The notes beneath the pieces were generated by a model. The model was not told the DNA's origin, searched no databases, and saw nothing but the letters and a program-made list of their open reading frames with translations. The position numbers and the translations under genes are program-made. Below are positions 1 to 8,565 of a stretch of 18,862 bases of DNA, in pieces. Every line of letters starts with the position of its first letter. Positions within the stretch are counted from its first letter, which is position 1. The stretch is from Planctomycetaceae bacterium (GTDB lineage Bacteria > Planctomycetota > Planctomycetia > Pirellulales > Thermoguttaceae), in the NCBI GenBank assembly GCA_003532715.1, contig DOEZ01000383.1:8534-27395 (forward strand), written 5' to 3'.

Positions 1-1786
1 CGGCCATCGCCGCCCGATCGCGGCGTTTGTAGGCATCGAGCGCCTCGTTGTAGAACGTCCGGGCCAGATGGCCCAACGTCTGGCGGCCGACGTGAACCAC
101 GTCGAACCGATAGGTATCTTCGCCGCCGAGTTCGTCAGCACAACCGAGCAGTTTCCGCCAGGCCTTGGCCAACTCGGCGTTGTCATAGGGCGGTACCTGC
201 GAAGCGACCGGATTGGAGCGTTTCAACCGCGTGGTCAGTGGATCGATATAGTCGAGGTTCGGACGTTCCCAGATGATCGACCCGCGGTCGCGCGGGCAGT
301 TGTAGGCGGTGGCTAACAGCAACTGCCACGCCTCGTCGGCCGCGGTTGTTGTTCGCCCATAGCGGCAGCGGATGAAGTCGCGTGTCCAATCGGCCAACTC
401 GCCGATGTCGCCGTGCCACGCGAGATCGCCGATCAACTGGTTGACAACCGGGTTGTAGCCCAGGGCCTCGTTGACCATGCCGACGCTAACCAACTGGCGG
501 CGATACGGGCTGGCCATGGCCTTGCGGAAGTCCTTGAGCATTCGCGGCAATCCGCCGTGCAAATCGACGGTTCCGCCGAAGTCCTGCAGGACATTCCAGC
601 CCCATTGCTTGCCGTAGAAGCCCTTGGTCTTTTCCCACGTGGGCCGATACTCGCAGAACAGGTCGACGACGATCATGCGGTCGTCGGCCACGCCGCTGAA
701 CAGGGCCTCGGTCTGCGGCGGTAGCCAGAACTCCGGCCTGTTCGAGAACAGCCAGCCCTGCATGACCCAAACGGCCTGTGGATCGCCGGCCGCCATCGCC
801 CCGTAGACGCTCTTGCTCATGGCCTTCAGGAACTTCGGATCGTTGCTCGGCGGTGCCATCTCGATGAACGTGTCGGAGGCGTAGAGATGATCGGTGCCGA
901 ACATCTTGGTCTGTTCCTCGATGAACCGCCGGCCGATCTCCTCGAATTGCGGGTCTTGCGGATCGAAGAAATAGGTCGAAGGGAATCCGCACCAGGGGCT
1001 TCCCTTGACGAGCTTCAGGCCGGGGACGACCGTTTCGAGCGCCTTCGGCGCGTGACCCGTGAAGCCCTGAAGCACCGGCTTCATGCCCAACGACCGCTCG
1101 CGGGCGAGAATCTTTCTTTGCAGTTCGACGTGCCGGTCGATCCAGTCTTGCGGCACGGGACCGCCGAATCCGTCCATGCAGCCCATCCAACCGAACGGCA
1201 GGTAACCGGGGCCCACGAAGAACTCTTCGAGTTGCTTGTCGGTCAGTCCCATGTCGCGATAGACCTTCTGCCAGATCGCCTCCTGACCGGTCACAGCCAG
1301 CGGCATGTTGATGCCGTTGAGCGCCATCCAGTCGATCAACTGCTCCCACTGCGGCCAATCCCACCACGCCATGCTGTACGTGAAGGCACAGAAGTTGATG
1401 TAATAGCGATGGGGAAACGGGGTGACGACGCGGACTTTCTTCTCGACGGTCGGCAACGGCGACGGGAGGTTCAATTGATTGCCGAACCGAGACGTCTGGC
1501 AATGGCAGTAGGTCCGCAGATACCAGTTGCAGCCCGACGCGATCGCGACGCCAGTCGAACCGCGGACAACGATCTTGCCGTCGCGGCTCTCGACCTCGAA
1601 GACGTCGCGGTTTCCTTCGGCGGGAATCGTTTCCAAGACGAACAGGTCGGCCTTTCCGGGTAACACTCGCTCAATCACCCCACGGGCCGACTCGTCCGGC
1701 GCCGCGGCCCGGGCAACGCCGCCTCCTGAAATCAAAAGACCCAGTGCCACACATCCGACCAACGAGCAGCAAGAGGATCGTCGCAT
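1..1786 (-). CDS. Alpha-N-acetylglucosaminidase (NAGLU, GH89), secreted; 3' end outside window
   Basis: The product should hydrolyse terminal alpha-N-acetylglucosamine from glycans, outside the cytoplasm. The first 595 residues are present; the family is usually about 700-750, so the C-terminal helical domain is cut by the window edge. Residues 1-27 form a signal peptide (RR near the start, hydrophobic core, ending ARA before AAPD). An N-terminal domain of about 90 residues follows. The TIM-barrel core begins near FPHRYYINFCAFTYSMAWWD. The two catalytic glutamates expected from human NAGLU (E316, E446) align by motif with E309 in TFIEMAPPS and E440 in GMVNEALGYNP, so the enzyme looks active. 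Start: ATG at 1786 has GGAG nine bases upstream and directly precedes the signal peptide. A strong promoter lies about 100 bp upstream. The frame is intact to the edge. A role in scavenging host or algal/animal glycosaminoglycan-type sugars is inferred from the family. Confidence 0.9.
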   Translation of the reverse strand, partial: MRRSSCCSLVGCVALGLLISGGGVARAAAPDESARGVIERVLPGKADLFVLETIPAEGNRDVFEVESRDGKIVVRGSTGVAIASGCNWYLRTYCHCQTSRFGNQLNLPSPLPTVEKKVRVVTPFPHRYYINFCAFTYSMAWWDWPQWEQLIDWMALNGINMPLAVTGQEAIWQKVYRDMGLTDKQLEEFFVGPGYLPFGWMGCMDGFGGPVPQDWIDRHVELQRKILARERSLGMKPVLQGFTGHAPKALETVVPGLKLVKGSPWCGFPSTYFFDPQDPQFEEIGRRFIEEQTKMFGTDHLYASDTFIEMAPPSNDPKFLKAMSKSVYGAMAAGDPQAVWVMQGWLFSNRPEFWLPPQTEALFSGVADDRMIVVDLFCEYRPTWEKTKGFYGKQWGWNVLQDFGGTVDLHGGLPRMLKDFRKAMASPYRRQLVSVGMVNEALGYNPVVNQLIGDLAWHGDIGELADWTRDFIRCRYGRTTTAADEAWQLLLATAYNCPRDRGSIIWERPNLDYIDPLTTRLKRSNPVASQVPPYDNAELAKAWRKLLGCADELGGEDTYRFDVVHVGRQTLGHLARTFYNEALDAYKRRDRAAMA

Positions 1787-1884
1787 GCTAGATGACTCCA
1801 GAAAAAGAGAGTTGTAGGCGTGCCGCCGCAACACAACGCGACTCGCGTGCCACGGCGTCAATAAACAGGAAGGACGCAAGGGTG

Positions 1885-1913
1885 ATTATCCACCGTGGCG
1901 CCGTCCATGTCAA
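1885..1913 (-). promoter_or_regulatory. Sigma70-type promoter for the NAGLU gene
   Basis: Read on the minus strand, TTGACA (1913-1908), a 17-base spacer and GATAAT (1890-1885) give a perfect -35 and a one-mismatch -10 at optimal spacing. Transcription would start near 1878, leaving a leader of about 90 nt before the ATG at 1786. It lies beside or just inside the right-hand edge of the IS91-type relic, so the promoter may have come with that element (inference). Confidence 0.6.
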
Positions 1914-1949
1914 TCGTCTATTCTTTGTACTTCTCCCACAAGGCCCGCG

Positions 1950-2250
1950 ATACGCGCACGGTTTCCCATTGCGCGGCGGGCGCGGGGTGAAGGGCTGCCA
2001 GAGGCCGTTGTGGCGCAGAATCTTTTCGATCACAACGCCTTGGGGCGGTTCGATGAAGGCGATCACCTTCATCTGGCCGCCGCAATTAGGGCAAGCCGAG
2101 GCATCGACTTCATAGACCCGCTTGATGAGCATCGCCCAGGTCTGGCTGCAGCGGTCGGGGGCCGGAATCGCCGCGGCAGCGCCTTGCGCCGCCGTTGTCG
2201 TTTCGGCCGCCGCGGCTTCCGCGGCCGCCTTTTTCACGCAGGCCGCACTG
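1950..2250 (-). pseudogene. C-terminal remnant of an IS91-type transposase
   Basis: The minus-strand frame contains SQTWAMLIKRVYEVD, then a zinc-knuckle CPNCGG, QMKVIAFIEPPQ and VIEKILRHNGLW. This is the typical C-terminal signature of IS91/IS1294-type transposases common in planctomycetes and proteobacteria. Only about 90-100 residues remain, with none of the catalytic HUH/tyrosine region, so it cannot transpose. Beyond the LRHNGLW stretch the frame loses family resemblance; another frame holds a plausible end (RALWEKYKE and a stop), which suggests a frameshift. Its upstream end is fused to SulP sequence near 2250. Both boundaries are estimates. Confidence 0.7.
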
Positions 2251-2535
2251 GGCGGCCAACGCCTGGGCATACTGTACGCGCAGCGGGTCCTCGGGCGCGG
2301 CGAAGGCCAGCAGGGCTGCTCCCACCAGGGCGGCGATCGAGGCATCCGGGCCGCCAACGACATGCCGCGACGTGGTGAACAGGGCGAACACGACGAGCGG
2401 AATGATGGCCGCATACAAGCCGACCACTGGCGGCAAACCGGCCACTTGGGCATAGCCGATATTGAGCGGAATCATCAGGGCAGCCAACGTGATGCCGGCA
2501 GAGACCTCGCGCGGCACGTCAGGCCAACGAATCCC
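2251..2535 (-). pseudogene. N-terminal fragment of a SulP-family sulfate permease
   Basis: Minus-strand translation gives WPDVPREVSAGITLAALMIP, NIGYAQVAGLPPVVGLYAA, IIPLVVFALFTTSRHVVGGP and DASIAALVGAALLAFAAPED. This is the first transmembrane block (about TM1-3) of SulP/SLC26 anion transporters, including the conserved GYAQVAGLPPVVGLYA segment. About 95 residues of a protein normally near 550 remain, with no start and no C-terminal STAS domain. It is joined to RHS coding sequence on the opposite strand at about 2530 and to the IS91 relic at about 2250. A dead fragment; a long minus-strand frame runs through it only by chance. Confidence 0.7.
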
Positions 2536-3357
2536 TACGATGCGGCCGGGTATTTGACCTCCGTTGCTTGGGATTTCGCCGGGCTGACGGTCGCCCCGGA
2601 GCTGCCCGACGTGACGTTGGCCCACCAATACGCCTCGGGCGACCTGGTCGGCACGCAAGCCGTGATCGGCGAGACGGACGACTTCCACAACGAATACGCC
2701 CGCGATTCGTTCGGCCGGCTGACGCGAGTGACGCAGACTGCCAGCGAGGAGGAGGGAAGCAACCCCGTGGCCAACAAGCGGGCCGACTTCGCCTACACCG
2801 ACGCCGGGCAACTCGCGACGATCAAGCGCTACGCCGACCTGGGCGGCTCGAACCTGGTCGCCACGAGCACCTTTACCTACGACCCGAGCCTCGGCTGGCT
2901 CGCCGGGCTGGTCCACGAGATCAACAACACCAACGAAGACGTCGTCGAATACGCCTACACGCACCAGCCCGACGGGCAGATCGACACGCTCGCGCTCGAC
3001 CGCGACGTCGACGACGTGCAGTCGTCCGAGACGTACGACTTCGATTACGACCAGCAAGGGCAATTGACCGACGTCGATTACACCGGCACGGGCGCCGGGG
3101 TGGACGAGTCGTACCAATACGGTGCCAACGGCAATCGGACGAGCGCCACGGTCGGCTCGTCGAGCAGCGTCTACACGCCCGGGGCGTACAACCGGCTCGA
3201 ATCGGTCGACGATGGCGTGAACGTCTGGGGCTTCGGCTACGATGCCGAGGGAAACGTGGTGTTGAAATTCCTCGATGCCGACGAGAGCGGGAGTCTCACC
3301 ACGGGGGACACGGAGGTCACGGAGTATGTTTGGGACCATCGCAACCGGCTTGTGGGT
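2532..3357 (+). pseudogene. RHS/YD-repeat protein fragment, truncated at both ends
   Basis: The plus frame encodes about 275 residues of RHS/YD-type repeats: NPYDAAGYLTSVAWDFAGL, FGRLTRVTQ, YTDAGQLATIKRYADLGG, DFDYDQQGQLTDVDYT, SYQYGANGNRTSATVG, FGYDAEGNVVLKFLD and finally TEYVWDHRNRLVGV. The last motif normally precedes the conserved RHS core in planctomycete RHS proteins. Here similarity stops at about 3357 and random-looking sequence follows to a stop at 3607-3609. There is no native start: upstream codons belong to antisense SulP sequence. No in-frame stop lies within the fragment, so it was truncated fairly recently. Intact RHS proteins are large secreted or toxin-delivery proteins; this piece is not expected to function. 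Confidence 0.75.
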
Positions 3358-3740
3358 GTTTCTGGTCGTCGCCGAGCGCTTCTCATTCACGCCTCATTTT
3401 CACGAGTTTTCGGCACTTCGATTTCCGAGACGACAATCTCAGAATGGGCAAATCGGGAAAATCGGCCGCCGGGTAGGCGAACCGGCCGAACGTCAAAAAA
3501 CCAACTGTTCTTGGCACTCGATCCGAATGAACCGCGTTCACGATCAGGTGCTTTAGAGCGACCCGAGTTCCAGGTGCTCCCGGGTTGCTTCTCGGAAAGA
3601 CTCTGGTAAACTAGGTATTCTCAGATCGGCAGCAGGGACAAGGCATGAGGCTGCGGGGAGAGTGCTCGGTGATTGCAGCAGGGCTGTGCCGTCGGTGTTC
3701 AGTCGCCACGTCAGTCGTTTTTTCTCTGAAAGGACCCCCC
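3358..3740. other. Non-coding gap before the PEP-CTERM gene
   Basis: No convincing gene. The RHS frame continues to 3609 without recognisable motifs. A possible promoter (3585-3612) and a ribosome binding site (AAGGA at 3730-3734) for the next gene lie in its right part. Confidence 0.5.
3585..3612 (+). promoter_or_regulatory. Candidate promoter of the large PEP-CTERM gene
   Basis: TTGCTT (3585-3590), a 16-base spacer and TAAACT (3607-3612) resemble sigma70 -35 and -10 boxes about 130 bp before the ATG at 3741. Both boxes deviate from consensus. It is the best candidate in this gap. Confidence 0.35.
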
Positions 3741-6700
3741 ATGTGTCGCCTTCTGGTCTTGACGATTGTGATCCTCTCCCTAGCGTCACCTCTACCGGCG
3801 ATTACGACGGGCACTTCGTGGGTGTTCTCGCCCGATCAGCTCGGTGACTGGTCAGTGGCGTCTAACTGGGATGGCGGCGTGCCGACTTCCAACATCGATG
3901 CCTATATCGACAACGGCGGCACGGCAACGATCAGTGAATTGGGAGCAGCGTGCTTCGGGCTTATCGTCGGAGATAGCCGAGGCAGCGGAACGATCCAGGT
4001 AACCGCCGGCGGTTTGGCGGTGGCTGGCGCGGCCTATGTGGGCACATCCGGAACCGGCGCCTTCACGCAGACGGGCGGAAGCACCTCAATCCATAGCCAC
4101 CTCTACCTGGGCTACGATGCCACGGGCAGCGGTACGTACTCTCTCGGAGGCGACGGCACGTTGGCCCTCGATTCGAGCGAATACGTGGGCTATTCCGGCA
4201 CGGGCGCGTTCTCGCAGTCGGGCGGCAGCAACTCGCTCGAGTACCTTTACGTGGGCTACAACGGGGGGAGCGGCGGCACGTACGTTCAATCCAGCGGAAG
4301 CAATGCGGTTTCCCAAACGCTTTACCTTGGCTACAACGCGGGCAGCAGCGGAACCTATACCTTGAGGGCCGGCCAATTGTCGGTCTCCCGATATGGTACA
4401 CAAGTGGGCTACACCGGCGTAGGGACGTTCATTCAATCTGGCGGAACCGTCACGTCAGCCAGCAACCTTACGATTGGAAACCAATCCGGCAGCAACGGCA
4501 CGTACGACTTGAGCGGCGATGGCGTCGTCACGATTACCGGGAAGGCGGGTGCTCTCAATCTCGGCTACCATTCGGGCACCAGCGGTACATGCCGCATGAG
4601 CGGGAGCTCTCAGCTGTCAGCGTCGGCCGAATACGTTGGTCGCGATCCGGGCGCGACGGCGCTGTTCGAACAGAGCGGAGGCACGAACACGACGAAGCTC
4701 TTATCGATCGGGACCGGCGGCCAGTATCGGCTTAGTGGCGGCACGCTCCAGATCAACGGCGGAGTGCTCAATAACGGCAGCTTCGATGGGGGAACGAGCC
4801 CCGCGACGATAAGCGGCGCCAACTGCATCCTCGACTTCTCGACCGGCGTCTGGACCAATATGAGCGCCACGTCGGTAAGCATGGGGGCCAATTCGTTAAC
4901 CATCCTGCCGGTCGGATTCGCGCTAGGCAGCTACACGTCCTCCGGCCTCACCCATACCGTGGGAACGGCGCTGGTGGTCCCGGCCGGACAGGGGTTCGGA
5001 GGCTACGGCTCCATCAATGATCCGGTCACGTGCCAAGGAACCATCACGGCCGCGACGGACGGGTTCATCAACTTGAACAATGGGTTGATTCTATCGAACA
5101 GTGGCAGCGTTACCCTGGTGGGCGGAAATCTGACGGTTAACGACGCCGTGTCTGGCATGGACAGCGGACAACTTTCCCGGATGAACCAATATGTCGGAAA
5201 GGACGGTGTCGGAGCGTTCACACAGACGGGGGGAAAGAACATTGCCACGGAAGGCGGCGAACTCTACCTCGGCTACAACGCTGGTGACAGCGGCACGTAT
5301 ACCCTAAGCGGCAATGGCCAGTTGTCCGGCACCACTCACGTCGGTCACTCGGGCACCGGGCACTTCGTTCAGTCAGGGGGAACTAACACGGGCGCACTCT
5401 GCCTGGGATATAACGCTGGCAGTCATGGAACCTACGCTTTGAGCAACACGGGCCGATGGTCCTACGATGGCGATCTGCATGTGGGCTACTCGGGCACGGG
5501 AGATTTCAATCAGACTGGTGGGAGCATCTCGACCTCGGTGACTTCTGGCACCCTTTATCTCGGATACAATCTCGGTGCCAGCGGATCCTACACCCTCAGC
5601 GACGGCACGGTGTCTTGGAGCGGCGATCGTCGGAGTGAACACGTGGGCCACTCAGGCACAGGAAGCTTCCGTCAATCGGGTGGAAGTAACACGACCAGCC
5701 TCTATCTGGGCTACAACGCGGGAAGCAGCGGGACGTACGATCTGAGCGGCGGCACGCTGAGCGGCACGCGGTGGGTGGGCTACTCCGGCACCGGGACCCT
5801 GACGCACTCGGGCGGAACCAGTACGGGAGGAGCCCTCATTCTCGCCTATGACGCGGGGAGCAACGGCACGTATTGCCTCAGTGGAACGGGGCAATTGTCG
5901 GCTGCCTACCAATTCATCGGATACGACGCCGACGCCACGGCGCTGTTCCAGCAGACCGGCGGTTCGAACACGGCCACCTACCTGGTCATCGGCCCGTCCG
6001 GCCGGTATCAACTTCATGGGGGTGTGCTGACTGTCAGCGGCGGCGGTCTGGTCAACCAGGGCGCGCTGGACGGCGGCAACGCTCCGGCCACGTTGTCGGT
6101 CGGCAGCGGCTGCATCGTCGATCTGTCGACCGGCGCGCTGGCAAACGTCGGCGCGCTGAGCGTCAATGTGGCGGCCAATTCGCTGCTGACCCTCCCATCG
6201 GCGTTCGGTCCTTTGACCGGTTTCGGAAGCTACACCTCGGCCGGCATCACGCACACGGCGGGAACTACCGTCGTGGTACCGGCCGGAAAGGGTTTCGGTG
6301 GCTGGGGGACGGTTAACGATCTGGTGGACTGCCGGGGGGCGATCACGGTCGCCTCGGGCTACTATTCGATCGAGGGAGTCAATCCCGTCTACGCTTTCAT
6401 CAATCTGACCAAAGGCCTCATCGTCTCGGAATCCGGCGCCGTCAATCTGGGGCAAGGCTTCTTGACGGTGAACGATGCGGTCTCAGGCATCGGCGGCGGA
6501 TCGCTCACCGTGTACAAGCAGTACGTCGGCGACGGCGGAGCCGGCACGTTCACGCAGACCGGCGGCACGAATACGATCTCGCACACGATCAACAGCCAGA
6601 ATTCGGGCTGGCTCTATCTCGGTTACGGCGCCGGCGACCATGGCAGCTACAGTCTGAGCGGATCGGGCCAATTGTCGGTGGCCGTCCTAACCGGCGGCGA

Positions 6701-7964
6701 GTCGGTAGGCTATTCGGGCGTCGGCTTTTTTGGACAGTCCGGCGGCACGAACACCTGCAATTCGCTCGTCCTCGGCGCCAACGCCGGCAGTAGCGGCACC
6801 TACCTCCTCAGCGGCACCGGCCGGTTGTGTGGAACGTCGCAGCAATTCCGCGTAACGGTGGGAGATTCCGGCAACGGAACCTTCATCCAGTCCGGCGGCT
6901 CGAATACCACGGTTTCTTCGAACTATCACGGCTATCTTTACCTTGGTGAAGACGTTGACGGCTGCGGAACCTACAACCTGCTTGATGGCGAGGTGACGTT
7001 CAATTATGAGGAAGTGGGATACTATGGAACAGGGACTTTCACGCAATCGGGCGGAACCAACACCGTGAAGAAGCGAGTGTCGTATCTCAAGGACGGCGTG
7101 TTATACATCGGCGCCGCTTCCGGAGCCAACGGAACCTACAATCTGACCGGCGGCTCCCTATCCGCCGCAATCGAGTACGTGGGCAACTCCGGCACGGGAA
7201 TCTTCAACCAGTCGGGCGGCACCCACACGGTCAGCTCCCTGTACCTCGGCTACCTTGGAGGCAGCAGCGGAACTTACAGCTTTGATGGCGGAACACTGAT
7301 TCTCTCTTCGCTGAGCGGCGGCGACGGAACCGCCGCGTTCAACTTTGGCGGCGGAACCGTGCGGGCAAGCAAGACGTTCACCACGACGATCCCCTTCAGG
7401 TTGACCGGAGAAGGTGGTGACGCCAACGTTGACACCGTCGATTACGCGGTCGTACTCTCCGGTGCCCTTTCGGGCGAGGGTGGACTGAACAAATTCGGCT
7501 TGGGTACGCTGACATTGGGCGGCGCGAATACCTACACTGGCGACACGACGGTCCACGACGGATTGCTGGCCCTGACCGACTCCGGGTCGCTACTACTGGA
7601 CATCAATACTACTGGCGCCTCAACGTCGATCCTCGGCGACGGCGCGATCAACCTTGATGGCACGCTCGTGTTCAACCTTACGGATGTGTCGTCCCAGGGC
7701 AACTGGCATGCAGTTACCGTGGATACGCTGACTGAGACGTTCGGCGAAGATTTCGGCGTGGAAATACTCGTCAACGCCGACTCCTTCGCCGCAATGGAAA
7801 CCGCTCCGGGCGTGTGGGCTTGTGACGTTCCCTCACGGGGACTCGTCATCTTCACCGAGGCAACCGGTGTGCTATCGGTCGTGCCCGAGCCAGGATCGTT
7901 GTCTCTGCTCTTCATGGGGCTGTTCGGTCTATTGGCTCATGGATGGCGGCGGAAACACGAGTAG
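3741..7964 (+). CDS. Large repeat-rich PEP-CTERM surface/extracellular protein
   Basis: A 1407-residue exported protein of unknown function. Start: ATG at 3741 follows CTGAAAGGA about seven bases upstream and opens a clear signal peptide (CRLLVLTIVILSLASPLPA); an in-frame ATG at 3645 would bury it. After an N-terminal WDGGVPT segment typical of planctomycete secreted proteins come short alternating beta motifs: about 15 of the form VGYSGTGxFxQSGGTNT and about 17 of the form YLGYNAGSSGTYxLSG. Such motifs are expected to stack as a beta-helix or fibre. A ~200-residue linker occurs twice (4629-5235 and 5910-6566). Near residues 1246-1278 is an autotransporter-associated beta-strand repeat (FGLGTLTLGGANTYTGDTTV). 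The C-terminus is a canonical PEP-CTERM signal: VPEPGS, hydrophobic helix, then WRRKHE. It is therefore a predicted exosortase substrate; no exosortase lies in this window. Adhesin or matrix protein is the likeliest role (inference). Confidence 0.88.
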   Translation: MCRLLVLTIVILSLASPLPAITTGTSWVFSPDQLGDWSVASNWDGGVPTSNIDAYIDNGGTATISELGAACFGLIVGDSRGSGTIQVTAGGLAVAGAAYVGTSGTGAFTQTGGSTSIHSHLYLGYDATGSGTYSLGGDGTLALDSSEYVGYSGTGAFSQSGGSNSLEYLYVGYNGGSGGTYVQSSGSNAVSQTLYLGYNAGSSGTYTLRAGQLSVSRYGTQVGYTGVGTFIQSGGTVTSASNLTIGNQSGSNGTYDLSGDGVVTITGKAGALNLGYHSGTSGTCRMSGSSQLSASAEYVGRDPGATALFEQSGGTNTTKLLSIGTGGQYRLSGGTLQINGGVLNNGSFDGGTSPATISGANCILDFSTGVWTNMSATSVSMGANSLTILPVGFALGSYTSSGLTHTVGTALVVPAGQGFGGYGSINDPVTCQGTITAATDGFINLNNGLILSNSGSVTLVGGNLTVNDAVSGMDSGQLSRMNQYVGKDGVGAFTQTGGKNIATEGGELYLGYNAGDSGTYTLSGNGQLSGTTHVGHSGTGHFVQSGGTNTGALCLGYNAGSHGTYALSNTGRWSYDGDLHVGYSGTGDFNQTGGSISTSVTSGTLYLGYNLGASGSYTLSDGTVSWSGDRRSEHVGHSGTGSFRQSGGSNTTSLYLGYNAGSSGTYDLSGGTLSGTRWVGYSGTGTLTHSGGTSTGGALILAYDAGSNGTYCLSGTGQLSAAYQFIGYDADATALFQQTGGSNTATYLVIGPSGRYQLHGGVLTVSGGGLVNQGALDGGNAPATLSVGSGCIVDLSTGALANVGALSVNVAANSLLTLPSAFGPLTGFGSYTSAGITHTAGTTVVVPAGKGFGGWGTVNDLVDCRGAITVASGYYSIEGVNPVYAFINLTKGLIVSESGAVNLGQGFLTVNDAVSGIGGGSLTVYKQYVGDGGAGTFTQTGGTNTISHTINSQNSGWLYLGYGAGDHGSYSLSGSGQLSVAVLTGGESVGYSGVGFFGQSGGTNTCNSLVLGANAGSSGTYLLSGTGRLCGTSQQFRVTVGDSGNGTFIQSGGSNTTVSSNYHGYLYLGEDVDGCGTYNLLDGEVTFNYEEVGYYGTGTFTQSGGTNTVKKRVSYLKDGVLYIGAASGANGTYNLTGGSLSAAIEYVGNSGTGIFNQSGGTHTVSSLYLGYLGGSSGTYSFDGGTLILSSLSGGDGTAAFNFGGGTVRASKTFTTTIPFRLTGEGGDANVDTVDYAVVLSGALSGEGGLNKFGLGTLTLGGANTYTGDTTVHDGLLALTDSGSLLLDINTTGASTSILGDGAINLDGTLVFNLTDVSSQGNWHAVTVDTLTETFGEDFGVEILVNADSFAAMETAPGVWACDVPSRGLVIFTEATGVLSVVPEPGSLSLLFMGLFGLLAHGWRRKHE
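4629..5235 (+). repeat. Internal super-repeat, copy 1
   Basis: Inside the large PEP-CTERM gene. It encodes VGRDPGATALFEQSGGTN through GLTHTVGTALVVPAGQGFGG to LTVNDAVSG and AFTQTGG, and aligns in order with copy 2 at 5910-6566. The copies are clearly related in protein but diverged in DNA, so this is an old intragenic duplication with a period near 1.3 kb that also includes the short motifs between them. Confidence 0.75.
5910..6566 (+). repeat. Internal super-repeat, copy 2
   Basis: Encodes IGYDADATALFQQTGGSN through GITHTAGTTVVVPAGKGFGG to LTVNDAVSG and TFTQTGG, parallel to copy 1. It is about 50 bp longer, mainly from an insertion coding around SGYYSIEGVNPVYAF just before the shared FINL.KGLI segment. 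Confidence 0.75.
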
Positions 7965-8035
7965 TAGCACTCGACACGCTCTCCCTGGTTGGCCAAGCAT
8001 GTCAGCCGCAAGACGGACGACGGTGGCACTGTCCG

Positions 8036-8378
8036 GGGTAGTGTCTGTCAAGTTGCGCACATTTGATTTTGGGGTTGTTCTTGGAACTGGTAGTCTTCCT
8101 GCTGCTGCTCCCCTAGGGGAGCACGGCAAACTTTACGCGATCGATTCGGCCTCTGTGTTTGATTCCCATTGCTCTCGTTCCCGTTCTTGCTCCTGTTCTC
8201 TGAGCCGATCCATGTCCAGCTAACGCCTTGTCCCCCAATGCGTGGCCGCAATGTGACGCAGTCTGGCCGCGACCAGCATTAACGCGGAACGCCCATCAGG
8301 AAACGCCCCTACTAAACGAGTCCGACGTCGGATCTCTCGCATGATCCGCTCCAGGGGATTGACCGTCGGCGCCTACGT
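8036..8378 (-). mobile_element. 3' remnant of an IS256-type insertion sequence
   Basis: Minus-strand frame from about 8378: TVNPLERIMREIRRRTR, LVGAFPDGRSALMLVAARLR, HIAATHWGTRR and a TAG at 8222-8220. This is the C-terminal end of IS256-family transposases. After the TAG the frame continues with LDMDRLREQEQERERE, which related transposases carry as coding sequence, so the TAG may be a degenerative stop replacing the usual tyrosine. The outer end near 8036-8065 (GTAGTGTCTGTCAAGTTGCG) resembles an IS256 terminal repeat. The 5' side is cut at about 8378, where the frame meets a stop and unrelated sequence. The catalytic DDE region is missing. Confidence 0.7.
8106..8123. repeat. Perfect 18-nt palindrome in the IS256 relic
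   Basis: TGCTCCCCTAGGGGAGCA equals its own reverse complement. It lies just past the end of the transposase reading frame, between it and the element's terminus. It could be an IS structural site or a weak terminator, though no T-run follows on either strand. Confidence 0.6.
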
Positions 8379-8402
8379 CGACCGCCACCAGCACCGCCAC
8401 GT

Positions 8403-8465
8403 TGTAAACGCCGGTCGAAAGCCGTGGCGCGGGACGGGGCCTGCGTAACGGTCGAAAAGCGTGGC
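8403..8465. repeat. 63-bp dispersed repeat, copy A (IS-end-like)
   Basis: Begins TGTAAACGCCGGTCGAAAGC and ends GGTCGAAAAGCGTGGC. It matches copy B at 9851-9913 in the same orientation at 59 of 63 positions. Inside each copy the motif CGGTYGAAAR.CGTGGC occurs twice about 40 bp apart, like the multiple transposase-binding sites at IS21-family ends, and the outer TGT fits such a tip. No IS21 gene is nearby, so family assignment is tentative. Confidence 0.65.
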
Positions 8466-8475
8466 GTATTACCCG

Positions 8476-8565
8476 CCTCTCGCTCGCCGCCAGCATCGTG
8501 TCCGCCTCACGCAGCTTCCGGATAATCTGCTCCGGACTATGCCGCTTGCCTACCTTCCGCTTCAT
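8476..8565 (-). pseudogene. N-terminal remnant of an IS3-type orfA transposase subunit
   Basis: ATG at 8565 with GAAAGGAG just upstream starts MKRKVGKRHSPEQIIRKLRE and ADTMLAASE, the familiar N-terminal helix-turn-helix region of IS3-family OrfA. After about 30 residues the frame runs into the 63-bp repeat region and family similarity ends. The rest of orfA and all of orfB are absent. Confidence 0.75.

Noticed and set aside
486..1502. 338-residue minus-strand open frame
   Set aside because: It is an arginine-rich shadow of the NAGLU gene, which reads in another minus frame with family motifs and catalytic residues.
2110..3390. 426-residue minus-strand open frame
   Set aside because: Only its 2251-2535 part is real (SulP fragment); the rest is antisense to the RHS fragment.
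2122..3609. 495-residue plus-strand open frame as an intact RHS gene
   Set aside because: The first ~135 codons are antisense to IS91 and SulP fragments and the end past 3357 has no RHS core, so it is a chance fusion frame.
4000..7300. Regular repeats as a CRISPR array
   Set aside because: They are in-frame protein repeats with variable DNA and no unique spacers of constant length.
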